From NCBI RefSeq assembly GCF_027451485.1, contig NZ_DAIDJE010000046.1, positions 47,624-111,623 on the forward strand: DNA of 64,000 nt. Direction: 5' to 3'. Every line of letters starts with the position of its first letter. Positions within the stretch are counted from its first letter, which is position 1. This stretch comes from Bradyrhizobium sp. (GTDB lineage Bacteria; Pseudomonadota; Alphaproteobacteria; Rhizobiales; Xanthobacteraceae). A model generated the notes under the pieces. The model was not told the origin of the DNA. It did no database searches and saw nothing but the letters and a program-made list of their open reading frames with translations. A program made the translations under genes and the position numbers. Below are positions 18,732-27,341 of the stretch, piece by piece.

Positions 18732-20240
18732 ATGGCGTTGCTTGACGGCATTCCCTGCAGTTCCGCCGTTACCTCTCATCGACCCTGGCCGCGCGTGGTC
18801 GTCGATGCCGACGGCTGGCAGAAGGCGATTGACCGCCTTGTCGCCAACGAGATCGTGCTGCTTGGTCTATGGGGCGATGCCGACGTCGTCCACATGGCAC
18901 TCGCCTGCCCCGAAGGCGATGCGATCGCCGTTATCAGCCTGGAGTGCCGCGGCGGCACTTTTCCGAGCGTCGGCGCGCGGCATGCCCCGGCGCGGCGTTT
19001 GGAGCGCGCGATCAGCGATCTTTTCGGGCTGGAGGCTGCCGGCACCCCCGACGACCGGCCCTGGCTCGATCATCAGCGGTGGGATTGCGCCCATCCGCTC
19101 GGCAAAGGCGGACGCCCGAAGCAAGCCATCCCCTATCGCTTCCTGCCAAGCGAAGGCGAGGGTCTGCATCAGGTCGCCGTCGGCCCTGTCCACGCCGGCA
19201 TCATCGAGCCCGGCCATTTCCGTTTCGCCGCCAATGGCGAATTCGTGGTGCGGCTGGAAGGACGGCTCGGCTACGTTCACAAGGGTATCGAAGCCCTGAT
19301 GAGCGGCGCGACGCTGGACGGCGCCGCGCGGCTCGCGTGCCGCACATCGGGAGACAGCGCCGTCGCCTACTCCTACGCATTCGTTTCAGCGGTCGAATCG
19401 GCGCTGCAGATCGAGGTACCGGCCCGCGCCGTCTATCTGCGTGCATTGGCGGCCGAGTTGGAGCGGCTCGGCAACCATTTCGGCGATATCGGAGCGATCT
19501 GCAACGACGCATCGTTCGCATTGATGCATGCACAAACCGGAATTTTGCGCGAGCGATGCCTGCGCGTGGCGGAGACCTGTTTCGGCCATCGGTTGATGAT
19601 GGATCTCATCTTGCCCGGCGGCTTGGCGCGCGACCTCGCCGTTGATGGGCATGCAGCCGTCACGGGCCTGCTCGCCGAAATCGACCGGGCATTTCCGCGC
19701 CTGATCGAACTCTACGACAAGACGGCCTCGCTCCAGGACCGTACGGTCGGAACCGGCGTGGTGAAGCCGGCCTATGCGCGCCTGTTCGGGGCCGGCGGTT
19801 ACGTCGGCCGCGCGTCCGGCCGTCCATTGGATGCCCGCCGCTCTCCTGGCTACGCACCCTATCGCGATCTTTCTTTCGAAGTGCCGACGCTCCAGGAGGG
19901 CGACGTCAATGCCCGCGTGTGGATTCGAATCAGGGAAGTCGAGCAGAGCGTGCAGCTGATCCGGCAAATCCTCGCTCAGCTTCCCGCCGGCGCCATCCGG
20001 GCCGCGCTCCCCTCAAGCGGCGAACCGGCCGAGGGACTGGCGCTGGTGGAAGCTTTTCGCGGCGACGTGCTGGTCTGGGTCCGGCTTGACGAAGATCGCC
20101 GGATAGCGCGCTGTCATCTCCGCGATGCGTCATGGTTCCAGTGGCCGCTGGTCGAAGCGGCCATTGAAGGCAATATCATCGCCGACTTCCCCCTCTGTAA
20201 CAAATCCTTCAACTGCTCCTATTCGGGGCACGATCTGTAA
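18732..20240 (+). CDS. hyfG: HyfG-like large subunit lacking NiFe ligands (Ehr type)
   Basis: The 502-aa protein fuses a NuoC-like domain (about residues 15-125; RAISDLFGLEAAGTPDDRPW) to a NuoD/hydrogenase large-subunit domain (about 140-502; EPGHFRF..., GYVHKGIE). In E. coli HyfG/HycE the catalytic nickel is held by a CGIC motif and a C-terminal DPCYSC motif. Here the aligned positions read SGDS (residues 206-209) and NCSYSG (494-499), so all four ligands are missing. The protein cannot bind a NiFe centre in the usual way. It therefore belongs to the energy-converting-hydrogenase-related (Ehr) class, whose substrate is unknown. Confidence 0.9.
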   Translation: MALLDGIPCSSAVTSHRPWPRVVVDADGWQKAIDRLVANEIVLLGLWGDADVVHMALACPEGDAIAVISLECRGGTFPSVGARHAPARRLERAISDLFGLEAAGTPDDRPWLDHQRWDCAHPLGKGGRPKQAIPYRFLPSEGEGLHQVAVGPVHAGIIEPGHFRFAANGEFVVRLEGRLGYVHKGIEALMSGATLDGAARLACRTSGDSAVAYSYAFVSAVESALQIEVPARAVYLRALAAELERLGNHFGDIGAICNDASFALMHAQTGILRERCLRVAETCFGHRLMMDLILPGGLARDLAVDGHAAVTGLLAEIDRAFPRLIELYDKTASLQDRTVGTGVVKPAYARLFGAGGYVGRASGRPLDARRSPGYAPYRDLSFEVPTLQEGDVNARVWIRIREVEQSVQLIRQILAQLPAGAIRAALPSSGEPAEGLALVEAFRGDVLVWVRLDEDRRIARCHLRDASWFQWPLVEAAIEGNIIADFPLCNKSFNCSYSGHDL

Positions 20241-20250
20241 GAGGCAAAAG

Positions 20251-20784
20251 ATGCGCAGGACTCTTTTGCAAAGCATTGTCCGGGGGCCGCTCACCGAAGC
20301 TACTCCAGAGCCGGACGAAGCCGCGCTCGCCGAGCTCGCATGCAGCGTCGATCATGCCGCCCGGACGCGGCTTGGGCGCTCACTCGCGATCCGTCAGGTC
20401 GACGCGGGCTCCTGCAACGGGTGCGAATTGGAAATCCATGCCCTGAACAATGCGTTCTATGACATCGAACGCTTCGGCTTCCGCTTCGTGGCATCTCCGC
20501 GCCATGCCGACGTCCTCCTGGTTACCGGCCCTGTGACGAAGAACATGCGTGAGGCCCTCAATCGCGCCTATAACGCGGCTCCAGACCCGAAATGGGTTGT
20601 TGCCGTTGGCGGCTGCGCGCGCGATGGCGGTCTATTCGCCGGAAGCTATGCCTGTCTCGGGGGCGTCTCGCAGGTGATCCCGGTCGATCTTCATATCCCC
20701 GGCTGTCCCCCTTCTCCGACGCAGCTCCTTAAGGGGCTGCTGGCGCTGTTGCAGCATGCAGGAGCGAACCTTCCTTCATCATAG
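20251..20784 (+). CDS. hyfI: HyfI-like FeS subunit (NuoB family)
   Basis: The 177-aa protein is the small subunit beside the large one and carries a single [4Fe-4S] cluster (the N2 position of complex I). Its ligands are Cys55 and Cys58 (GSCNGCELE), Cys122 (GGCARDGG) and Cys152 (PGCPPSP). The ATG at 20251 follows AAGAGG, 10 bp after hyfG. No ferredoxin-like subunit (HyfA/HyfH) or nickel-insertion genes are nearby, so the complex would receive electrons from an unidentified partner. Confidence 0.92.
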   Translation: MRRTLLQSIVRGPLTEATPEPDEAALAELACSVDHAARTRLGRSLAIRQVDAGSCNGCELEIHALNNAFYDIERFGFRFVASPRHADVLLVTGPVTKNMREALNRAYNAAPDPKWVVAVGGCARDGGLFAGSYACLGGVSQVIPVDLHIPGCPPSPTQLLKGLLALLQHAGANLPSS

Positions 20785-20993
20785 GGAACGACGATTGATC
20801 TCGACGTGAGAACACCCCGAGCGGGGCTGCCATCCGGAAGGCATTTTCGTCGAACCGTTCGAGCCTAGCAGAATCTGACCGCGTCTCTTCCGCACTGCCA
20901 TGTCGGGCTTCCGCCATGCATCCCGGCGTCTTCGGTATCGGCTTTTTTGAGACGCCACTTTGCGCACGCGGCAGAACACTCCGCTCACTCCGT

Positions 20994-21007
20994 TTGATCC
21001 ACATCAA
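20994..21007. promoter_or_regulatory. FNR/FixK box upstream of DUF2267 gene
   Basis: TTGATCCACATCAA is a perfect TTGAT-N4-ATCAA box. Its centre is about 61 bp ahead of the DUF2267 ATG, which suits a class II site with a 20-base leader. Confidence 0.8.
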
Positions 21008-21061
21008 GCCGGTTTGCTTCCGATCCTGCTTGGCTTTGTTTCCCAACGCGATGGAGCCGTC

Positions 21062-21496
21062 ATGAATACGACAGGGGTCACCGTTCTGGATCACACCGTG
21101 CAACAGACCAACGTCTGGCTGAAGGGCGTTGAGGACGAATTGGCGCTCGATAGTCGTCAACAGGCCTACAACGCGCTTCGGGCTGTCCTGCACGCATTGC
21201 GGGATCGACTTCCTCCGGAAGTCGCGATCAAACTTGGCGCCCAACTGCCGATCCTGGTGCGCGGCTTCTACTACGAAGGCTGGCACGCAGCGGGAACACC
21301 GACGCGGGAGCGTCATCTCGAAGATTTTGGCGACCATGTCGCATCAGAGCTTCCGAAGGACTTTCCGGTCAGCGCCCTAACGACCGCGCGCGCCGTGTTC
21401 GAAATACTCTGGGAAAAGCTCGACCCCGGTGAGTTCGAGAAGGTGCTGAACCATTTGCCGGCGTCGCTCAGAGCCATGAGGCGCGGCGCCACATGA
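21062..21496 (+). CDS. DUF2267 family protein
   Basis: The 144-aa protein matches DUF2267: the paired-helix repeat with AYNALRAVLHALRDRLPPEVAIKLGAQLP and FEILWEKLDPGEFEKVLNHLP (read here as separated motifs). The protein is cytosolic and of unknown biochemical role, and it is often found among low-oxygen or stress-induced genes. The ATG at 21062 follows GGAG; a perfect FNR/FixK box precedes it. It overlaps the next gene by four bases. Confidence 0.85.
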   Translation: MNTTGVTVLDHTVQQTNVWLKGVEDELALDSRQQAYNALRAVLHALRDRLPPEVAIKLGAQLPILVRGFYYEGWHAAGTPTRERHLEDFGDHVASELPKDFPVSALTTARAVFEILWEKLDPGEFEKVLNHLPASLRAMRRGAT

Positions 21497-22170
21497 GCAG
21501 GTACGGAATTCTTCCCTCGAGTTCCGTGACTTCCCGCAATGTCGCAATCCCTCCTGTCGGCCTTGCGGGTATTTTGACCGTGCCGATGGGGACGGCAGGG
21601 CTCGTCGTCTTCGCCCATGGCAGCGGCTCAAGCCGCTTCAGCCCTCGCAATACGGCTGTGGCGCAGGCTTTGAATGATCGACGTTTCGCTACCCTGCTGT
21701 TTGACCTTTTGACCCCATGGGAAGAAGCCGATCGAGCCAAGGTGTTCGACATTTCCCTGCTTGCGGAGCGTCTCGTCGATGTCGTGCAGTGGCTCGGGGG
21801 CCAGGAACAGATGATCGCCAAACTTCCCCTCGGCCTGTTCGGCGCCAGCACAGGTGCCGCGGCAGCGCTGGTCGCCGCCGCCCGGTTGCCGGCGCGGATC
21901 GGCGCAGTCGTCTCACGCGGCGGTCGCCCGGATCTCGCCGGCGACACGCTTCCGCTGGTCCGCGCGCCGACCCTTCTCATCGTCGGCGGCGCCGACGAGG
22001 CAGTCATTGAACTGAACGAAGCGGCATTGGCCCGGCTGCACGGGCCAAAGGCGCTCGAGATTGTCGAGGGCGCGACGCATCTTTTTCCCGAAGCGGGAGC
22101 AATGGATGTCGTGATTGATCATGCCTCTCGATGGTTCGATCGATATCTTGCGAAGTCGACCGGCCTCTAG
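21493..22170 (+). CDS. Dienelactone-hydrolase-like alpha/beta hydrolase
   Basis: The 225-aa protein has an alpha/beta-hydrolase fold. The oxyanion region is VFAHGSGSSRFSPRN, the nucleophile is Ser in GLFGASTGAAAAL (GASTG elbow), the acid is in IVGGADEAV, and the histidine is in GATHLFPEAG. This small group usually accompanies DUF2267 and phosphoribosyltransferase genes. Coupled to the DUF2267 gene by ATGA overlap, so under the same FNR-type control. Substrate unknown. Confidence 0.85.
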   Translation: MSRYGILPSSSVTSRNVAIPPVGLAGILTVPMGTAGLVVFAHGSGSSRFSPRNTAVAQALNDRRFATLLFDLLTPWEEADRAKVFDISLLAERLVDVVQWLGGQEQMIAKLPLGLFGASTGAAAALVAAARLPARIGAVVSRGGRPDLAGDTLPLVRAPTLLIVGGADEAVIELNEAALARLHGPKALEIVEGATHLFPEAGAMDVVIDHASRWFDRYLAKSTGL

Positions 22171-22198
22171 CGCCCAGGCTGGATCAAACACCTCAAGA

Positions 22199-23914
22199 CT
22201 ACCGCTTCAGCAGTTTCTTTAGTCGTGCGAGTGGTAGCGTATTGATGACGTCATCGGCTTCGAGCCAGCCGCGGCGCGCCTGATCGATCCCGAACCGAAT
22301 GTTGTCCATCCCGCCGGTTGAATGCGCATCCGTCGAGATCGCGATTTTCACTCCCGCTTCCTTGGCCGCATGGACCTGCATGTCGTTCAAATCAAGCCGA
22401 TCCGGATCGGCATTGAGCTCGAGATGGCAGCCGCGTTCGCCGGCGGCCGCGATCACCGCCTCCATATCGATATCGTAAGCATCCCGCTCGCCGATCAATC
22501 GTCCGGTCGGATGTGCGATAATCGAGACGTGACGATTATCCATGGCATTGATGACGCGCTCGGTCTGTGCCTTGCGGGTAAGGTCGAATTTATAATGAAC
22601 CGCGGCGACGACCAGATCGAGACGGGACAGAACCCTGTCGGGAAGGTCGAGGCTGCCATCGGCGAGAATGTCGACTTCCGCACCCTTGAGCACCGTGAAG
22701 CCATCAAGCCTGTCGTTCAACCGATCGACCTGATCGAGCTGACGCCCTAACCGTTCTGCGTCCAATCCGTGAGCAATCGTGACATGCCGACTGTGATCGG
22801 TGAGCGCCATGTAGACATACCCCCTCGCCTTCGCCGCAGCAGCCATCTCGGCGATCTCGGCCCTGCCGTCGCTCCAGTTTGAATGAACGTGCAGGTCACC
22901 GCGAATATCAGCGAGCGTGATCAGCCTCGGCAATCGTCCGGTCCGGGCGAGCTTGATCTCCCCGCGATCCTCGCGCATCTCGGGCGGAATAAATTCAAGT
23001 CCGAGCTTGCGGTAAATCTCCTCTTCGCTGGCGCCGGCTAGCCGTCGCTGGCCGGCAAACAAGCCATATTCGTTGAGTTTCCAGGCGTGATCGTTCGCCA
23101 GAGCGCGCAGCGCGATGTTGTGCGACTTTGAACCCGTGAAATACATCAGGGCTGCCCCATAGCTCGCTTTCGGCACCACGCGCAGGTCGACGTGCAGCCC
23201 CGAGCGAAGCCTGACCGTGGTCCGCGTCGGACCATGGGCGAGTACGTCGGCGACATTCTCGTATTTGGCCAGCCTGTTGCCCGCTGCAGCTCCGTGGGGT
23301 GCGACCATCAACACATCAAGGTCGCCGACCGTATCGCGTCGGCGGCGGTAGCTGCCTGCGACGATCACCTGCCCCCCACTCGCACTGGAACGCAGATGGC
23401 TGAGCAACGCTTCCGCTTCGGCCTCGGCTTCGGACAATTTGAAGCGCTTTTCGGCCTGGGGCTTGCCGAGCGCGGCCGCAAGCTTCTGCTCGCTCTTGGC
23501 GCCAAATCCACGCAACTCGCGCAGGCGTCCCGATTTGACCACGCGGCGCAGGTCTTCAAGCGAGCGAACCCGCAACTTGTCATAAAGCAGCTTGACGCGT
23601 TTCGGCCCGAGGCCCGGTAACGCGGCAATCTCACCGAGATCGCCGGGCAATTCGCGTTTCAGCTTGTCCAGCACGTCAAAGTGACGTGTCGCGATAATTG
23701 CGGCAATCTTTCCGGCGAGATCCTTGCCGATGCCCGGCAATTCGGAAAGGTCCTCGCCCGCCTTCAAAAGGGTGCCGATACTCTTCGGCAACCGCTCGAT
23801 CACACGGGCCGCGTTGCGATAGGCCCGGGAACGAAACGGATTATCACCCTTGATTTCGAGAAGTTCGGCGGTCTGGTCGAACATCTGAGCGATTTCGGCG
23901 TTCTGAACCGGCAT
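22199..23914 (-). CDS. polX: DNA polymerase/3'-5' exonuclease PolX
   Basis: The 571-aa repair polymerase of family X has helix-hairpin-helix motifs at residues about 57-70 and 97-108. The nucleotidyl-transfer site is GSYRRRRDTVGDLDVLM with Asp198 and Asp200, completed by Asp243 (HVDLRVV). A C-terminal PHP phosphoesterase domain starts at RGDLHVHSNWSDG (residues 338-350) and gives 3'-5' exonuclease/AP-site activity. The length is normal for bacterial PolX. GGAGG precedes the ATG. An FNR/FixK-like box lies 55 bp upstream. Confidence 0.95.
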   Translation of the reverse strand: MPVQNAEIAQMFDQTAELLEIKGDNPFRSRAYRNAARVIERLPKSIGTLLKAGEDLSELPGIGKDLAGKIAAIIATRHFDVLDKLKRELPGDLGEIAALPGLGPKRVKLLYDKLRVRSLEDLRRVVKSGRLRELRGFGAKSEQKLAAALGKPQAEKRFKLSEAEAEAEALLSHLRSSASGGQVIVAGSYRRRRDTVGDLDVLMVAPHGAAAGNRLAKYENVADVLAHGPTRTTVRLRSGLHVDLRVVPKASYGAALMYFTGSKSHNIALRALANDHAWKLNEYGLFAGQRRLAGASEEEIYRKLGLEFIPPEMREDRGEIKLARTGRLPRLITLADIRGDLHVHSNWSDGRAEIAEMAAAAKARGYVYMALTDHSRHVTIAHGLDAERLGRQLDQVDRLNDRLDGFTVLKGAEVDILADGSLDLPDRVLSRLDLVVAAVHYKFDLTRKAQTERVINAMDNRHVSIIAHPTGRLIGERDAYDIDMEAVIAAAGERGCHLELNADPDRLDLNDMQVHAAKEAGVKIAISTDAHSTGGMDNIRFGIDQARRGWLEADDVINTLPLARLKKLLKR

Positions 23915-23962
23915 CGATGCACCTCCGTCTTGGTCAGACTAGAGGCACCGCCTGGATTCGCC

Positions 23963-23976
23963 TTGATACAGATCAG
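23963..23976. promoter_or_regulatory. FNR/FixK-like box upstream of polX
   Basis: TTGATACAGATCAG matches nine of ten conserved positions of TTGAT-N4-ATCAA. The centre is 55 bp ahead of the polX ATG, and the box overlaps the pncB stop codon. Confidence 0.65.
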
Positions 23977-25325
23977 AAGGATGGTCCCTCCATCTGCCCT
24001 GTCCTGCGGTCCACTGCGGCCGCCAGTTGCTCCAGAGATGCCGAAACCTGCACCGGATAGGGTACGGGTGAGTTGATCTCTCCTTTGGGCCGCCGCGCAA
24101 GTTCGCGGCGGGCGTGCACCCTGATGTCGTCAAGGGTGGGCTGCCGGCCGATGCGACGGCCGCCTGCCATGACGCAGCGGATCAGGGCTTCGCCCTCGTG
24201 AGGGTCGTCCTCGATCGACAAAGTATCTGACATCATGCGCCCTTCTCCGTCATAACGGCGCCAAACCTGCTTGCGGCCGGGCCAGGTCGCCTTTCCCGTC
24301 GAGCGCTTGCGACGTGGCAGGCCGGCGTATTCCTGCAATTTGTACGCACAGTCGAACGCAGGCGCGTCGGACGACGTGACGAGACTTGTACCGATGCCGA
24401 TGCCGTCGATCGGCGCACCTTCCCGCTCAAACGCGGTGAGCAGTTCCTCGTCGATCCCGCCGCTCACAAAAACTCCGGTTTTCGTCAGACCGCCTGCATC
24501 GAGGATGGCGCGTACCATCTTCGACAGCGCCGTAAGGTCGCCGCTATCAATCCTGACCGCTTGTATGTCGATTCCCAGTTCCTTCAATCGCGGCGCGAGC
24601 GCAACCACCGTTCTGGCAGCAGCTTCGGTGTCGTAGGTATCGATCAACAGCGTCAGGTTCTGAGGCCTGGTGCGGGCAAAGGCCTCGAAAGCCGCCGCTT
24701 CATTATCGAAGGATTGGATAAACGAGTGGGCCATCGTGCCGTAGGTCGGGATACCGAAGACCTTCTGCGCGAGGAGGGTTGCGGTCCCTGCGAAACCGGC
24801 GATGTAGGCGGCGCGGGCTGCCATCAACCCGGCATCGGATCCATGCGCACGTCGTAAGCCGAAATCGACCAATAATTTTCCCTGCGCGAGCAGGACCATG
24901 CGGGCGGCCTTCGAGGCGATCAGCGACTGGTAATGCAGGATATTGATGAGGCGGGTCTCGACCAACTGGGCCTGAGGCAAGGGGGCAGTCACCCGCAAAA
25001 TGGGTTCATGCTGGAAGAACAGCGTGCCCTCCGGCATCGCGTGAACCTCGCCGCTAAAGCGGAAATTGGCGAGATAGTCGATCAGACGCGCGTTAAAGCG
25101 GCCCGTCTTCTCAAGCCAGTCGAGTTCCTCCTGCGAGAAGCGCAAGGCGTCCAAAAAATCCAGCGCCTGTTCGAGCCCTGCAGCCATGAGAAATGAGCGC
25201 TTCGGCGGCAGCTTGCGAACAAAGAACTCAAAGACCGCCGTATCAGTCTGGCCTGACTCCAGGTAAGCCTGGATCATGGTCAGCTGGTAAAGATCAGTCA
25301 GCAAAGCGCCCTGGAAGGGATCCAT
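23973..25325 (-). CDS. pncB: Nicotinate phosphoribosyltransferase
   Basis: The 450-aa enzyme converts nicotinate, PRPP and ATP to nicotinate mononucleotide in NAD salvage. The N-terminus LLTDLYQLTMIQAYLESG, the central DFGLRRAHG catalytic/phosphate block, the DTYDTEAAARTVV segment and the phosphate-binding GIGIGTSLVTSSD are all characteristic. It follows the phosphoribosyltransferase gene on the same strand after 20 bp, so the two are probably one transcript; both use or recycle PRPP. Confidence 0.93.
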   Translation of the reverse strand: MDPFQGALLTDLYQLTMIQAYLESGQTDTAVFEFFVRKLPPKRSFLMAAGLEQALDFLDALRFSQEELDWLEKTGRFNARLIDYLANFRFSGEVHAMPEGTLFFQHEPILRVTAPLPQAQLVETRLINILHYQSLIASKAARMVLLAQGKLLVDFGLRRAHGSDAGLMAARAAYIAGFAGTATLLAQKVFGIPTYGTMAHSFIQSFDNEAAAFEAFARTRPQNLTLLIDTYDTEAAARTVVALAPRLKELGIDIQAVRIDSGDLTALSKMVRAILDAGGLTKTGVFVSGGIDEELLTAFEREGAPIDGIGIGTSLVTSSDAPAFDCAYKLQEYAGLPRRKRSTGKATWPGRKQVWRRYDGEGRMMSDTLSIEDDPHEGEALIRCVMAGGRRIGRQPTLDDIRVHARRELARRPKGEINSPVPYPVQVSASLEQLAAAVDRRTGQMEGPSF

Positions 25326-25345
25326 CGATTAGGTCCGCCTTTGCG

Positions 25346-26020
25346 CTAAGAAGCACTGTCCGGCGTATTCACCGGCCTGTCCGCCGGAAATCGCTTCAAC
25401 GTAGCGATGACCTTTTCGTCATCGACCTGACAAAAATCTTCGTAAAAGTAGCCGATCGCGCCGAGGTCACGAGGTGTGTCCAGACAGACGATTGCGTCCA
25501 CCTCTGAATGCAGCCTCCTGATGGAATCAAATGGCGCCACGGGCACTGCAAGTACCAGTTCCCTCGGCTTTCGGCTGCGAACGGCTTTGATAGCGGCCAG
25601 TGTCGTTGCTCCGGTCGCAATGCCATCGTCGACGATGATCGCGACCTTTCCTTCCACTTCGGCTCTTGGCCGATCGCGGATATAGCGCTGGCGTCGCCGT
25701 TCGATTTCAGCAAGTTCCTCTCGGCAGACGCTATCGAAACTCTGATCGCTGATACCGCATAGTTCAATGATATCATTGTTGCGAACCACTGCCGGCACCT
25801 TGCCATCAGTAACCGCACCCATCGCAAGCTCCGGCTGATTCGGCACTCCGATCTTGCGCACCAGCACGAGGTCCAGAGGGGCATCGAGTACAGAAGCGAC
25901 CTCCGCCGCAACCGGAACTCCGCCTCGCGGAAGCGCCAGGATAACTGGATGCTGACCCTTGTACTTCAACAACGCCCTGGCCAGTTGTCGGCCGGCGTCG
26001 GTTCGGTCGTGAAACACCAT
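25346..26020 (-). CDS. Phosphoribosyltransferase family protein
   Basis: The 224-aa protein has the type I PRTase fold. VAIIVDDGIATGATT is the PRPP-binding loop, and PVILALPRGGVPVAAEVA is the N-terminal active-site loop of the ComF/COG1926 group. The base substrate is unknown. The start codon is 60 bp from a perfect FNR/FixK box that it shares with the divergent kinase gene. Confidence 0.88.
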   Translation of the reverse strand: MVFHDRTDAGRQLARALLKYKGQHPVILALPRGGVPVAAEVASVLDAPLDLVLVRKIGVPNQPELAMGAVTDGKVPAVVRNNDIIELCGISDQSFDSVCREELAEIERRRQRYIRDRPRAEVEGKVAIIVDDGIATGATTLAAIKAVRSRKPRELVLAVPVAPFDSIRRLHSEVDAIVCLDTPRDLGAIGYFYEDFCQVDDEKVIATLKRFPADRPVNTPDSAS

Positions 26021-26073
26021 TTCGAGCGGCCTCTCGATGGCTTTCGATCCTATGGACCCCCGGGGGCAATTCC

Positions 26074-26087
26074 TTGATCCGTATCAA
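26074..26087. promoter_or_regulatory. FNR/FixK box in divergent promoter
   Basis: TTGATCCGTATCAA is a perfect box, centred 60 bp from the phosphoribosyltransferase ATG (minus) and 40 bp from the kinase-like ATG (plus). The spacing fits the minus-strand operon better. Confidence 0.8.
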
Positions 26088-26120
26088 GCCGCGACTGGGA
26101 GCGATGGACGATAGGTTGGC

Positions 26121-27185
26121 ATGCTCGACCGGAAAGCCAGCACCTTTGATCCCGATGCGGCGGCTGAAGCGAACGCTGTTGCCCGCAAAGTCGATTGGCT
26201 CAGCGGTGCCCAGCACTACGATTCTGCGCCTGATACGGTTACCGTGCGAGAGACGCACATGTCGTGGGTCTTCATGGCCGGCGATCGCGTCTACAAGCTC
26301 AAGAAGCCCGTAAGATTCCCCTACCTTGATTTTTCGACCCTTGAGCGCCGCGCCGCCGCCTGTCGGGCGGAGGTCTCACTTAACGGAAGGTTGGCAGCGG
26401 GCGTCTATCTCGGCGTGCTGCCTCTGACCACGGCCGCAGGCGGTTACGAGATCGGAGGCGGCGGACCGATTGCCGATTGGCTGGTCGTGATGCGCCGGCT
26501 CGATGAAGGCCAGACACTTGAGCAATTGCTCAGGGCCCGCAAGGTCTCGCCAACTCAAGCTCAGACGCTTGCGGATAAGTTACATCACTTCTATCGCCAT
26601 GCCCCGCGCATCATGCTCCATCCGGAAAGCTATCTGCTATCGCTCCAGCGTGCCTCCGCCCTCGATCACCGCGTGCTGCTTGATCCGTCCTTCAGCCTGA
26701 ATCGCGGGACGATAGAGCGGATTTCCCGGATCCGACATCGGTTTCTGCGCCAATGCCGAAAAGTGCTTAACGAGCGTGTCCATCGACGGCTCATCGTCGA
26801 CGCTCACGGTGATCTCAGGCCTGAACATATCTGGCTGAGCGCGCCTTATCCGATCATCGACTGCCTGGAGTTCAATGCCAGCCTGCGGGCCCTCGATGCC
26901 CTGGACGAACTGGCGTTCCTGCATCTGGAATGCGAACGGCTCGGAGGAAGATGGGTTGGCGAGTTGCTCCGGAGGCGGCTTGCGATCTTGCTTGGCGACG
27001 ATCCGTCAACCGGCTTGTTCCTGTTCTACCGGATCAGCCGGGCAATGCTGCGCGCCCGGCTCTCCATCGCGCATCTCTTTGACGCAAAGCCACGCACGCC
27101 CGAGAAGTGGCCACGCCTCGCACGCGCATATCTTGCAATCGCAGCCTCGGACGCCGGGGAGCTTGAACGGCTACGCGCCTGCTAG
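26121..27185 (+). CDS. APH-like kinase of the COG2187 group
   Basis: The 354-aa protein carries a protein-kinase-like phosphotransferase fold: DRVYKLKKPVRFPYLDFS holds the nucleotide-binding lysine and VDAHGDLRPEHIWL is the catalytic loop, with metal ligand IDCLEFNA. Many relatives carry a C-terminal P-loop kinase domain and are 500-530 aa; this one ends after the kinase-like domain. Substrate unknown. It is divergent from the PRTase-pncB pair across an FNR/FixK box. Confidence 0.8.
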   Translation: MLDRKASTFDPDAAAEANAVARKVDWLSGAQHYDSAPDTVTVRETHMSWVFMAGDRVYKLKKPVRFPYLDFSTLERRAAACRAEVSLNGRLAAGVYLGVLPLTTAAGGYEIGGGGPIADWLVVMRRLDEGQTLEQLLRARKVSPTQAQTLADKLHHFYRHAPRIMLHPESYLLSLQRASALDHRVLLDPSFSLNRGTIERISRIRHRFLRQCRKVLNERVHRRLIVDAHGDLRPEHIWLSAPYPIIDCLEFNASLRALDALDELAFLHLECERLGGRWVGELLRRRLAILLGDDPSTGLFLFYRISRAMLRARLSIAHLFDAKPRTPEKWPRLARAYLAIAASDAGELERLRAC

Positions 27186-27341
27186 CGCCGCGAGTTTGAC
27201 GCTCCCATCAATTTTGCCGCCAGCACGTTATCGGTACTTCAGATTCCAAGCCGCACCAGATTCAATACGTTGCTGGAGTTCCTTCGATTCCAACGTTCGC
27301 ATCAGAGGTCGCCGCGATATGCGGGCTTCGAAATCGGAGCT

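Noticed and set aside
18732..20240. Active NiFe hydrogenase large subunit
   Set aside because: Both cysteine pairs that bind the NiFe centre are replaced, and no maturation genes are near.
20816..20827. CCCCGAGCGGGG as terminator after hyfI
   Set aside because: The stem is short with almost no loop, and no T-run follows.
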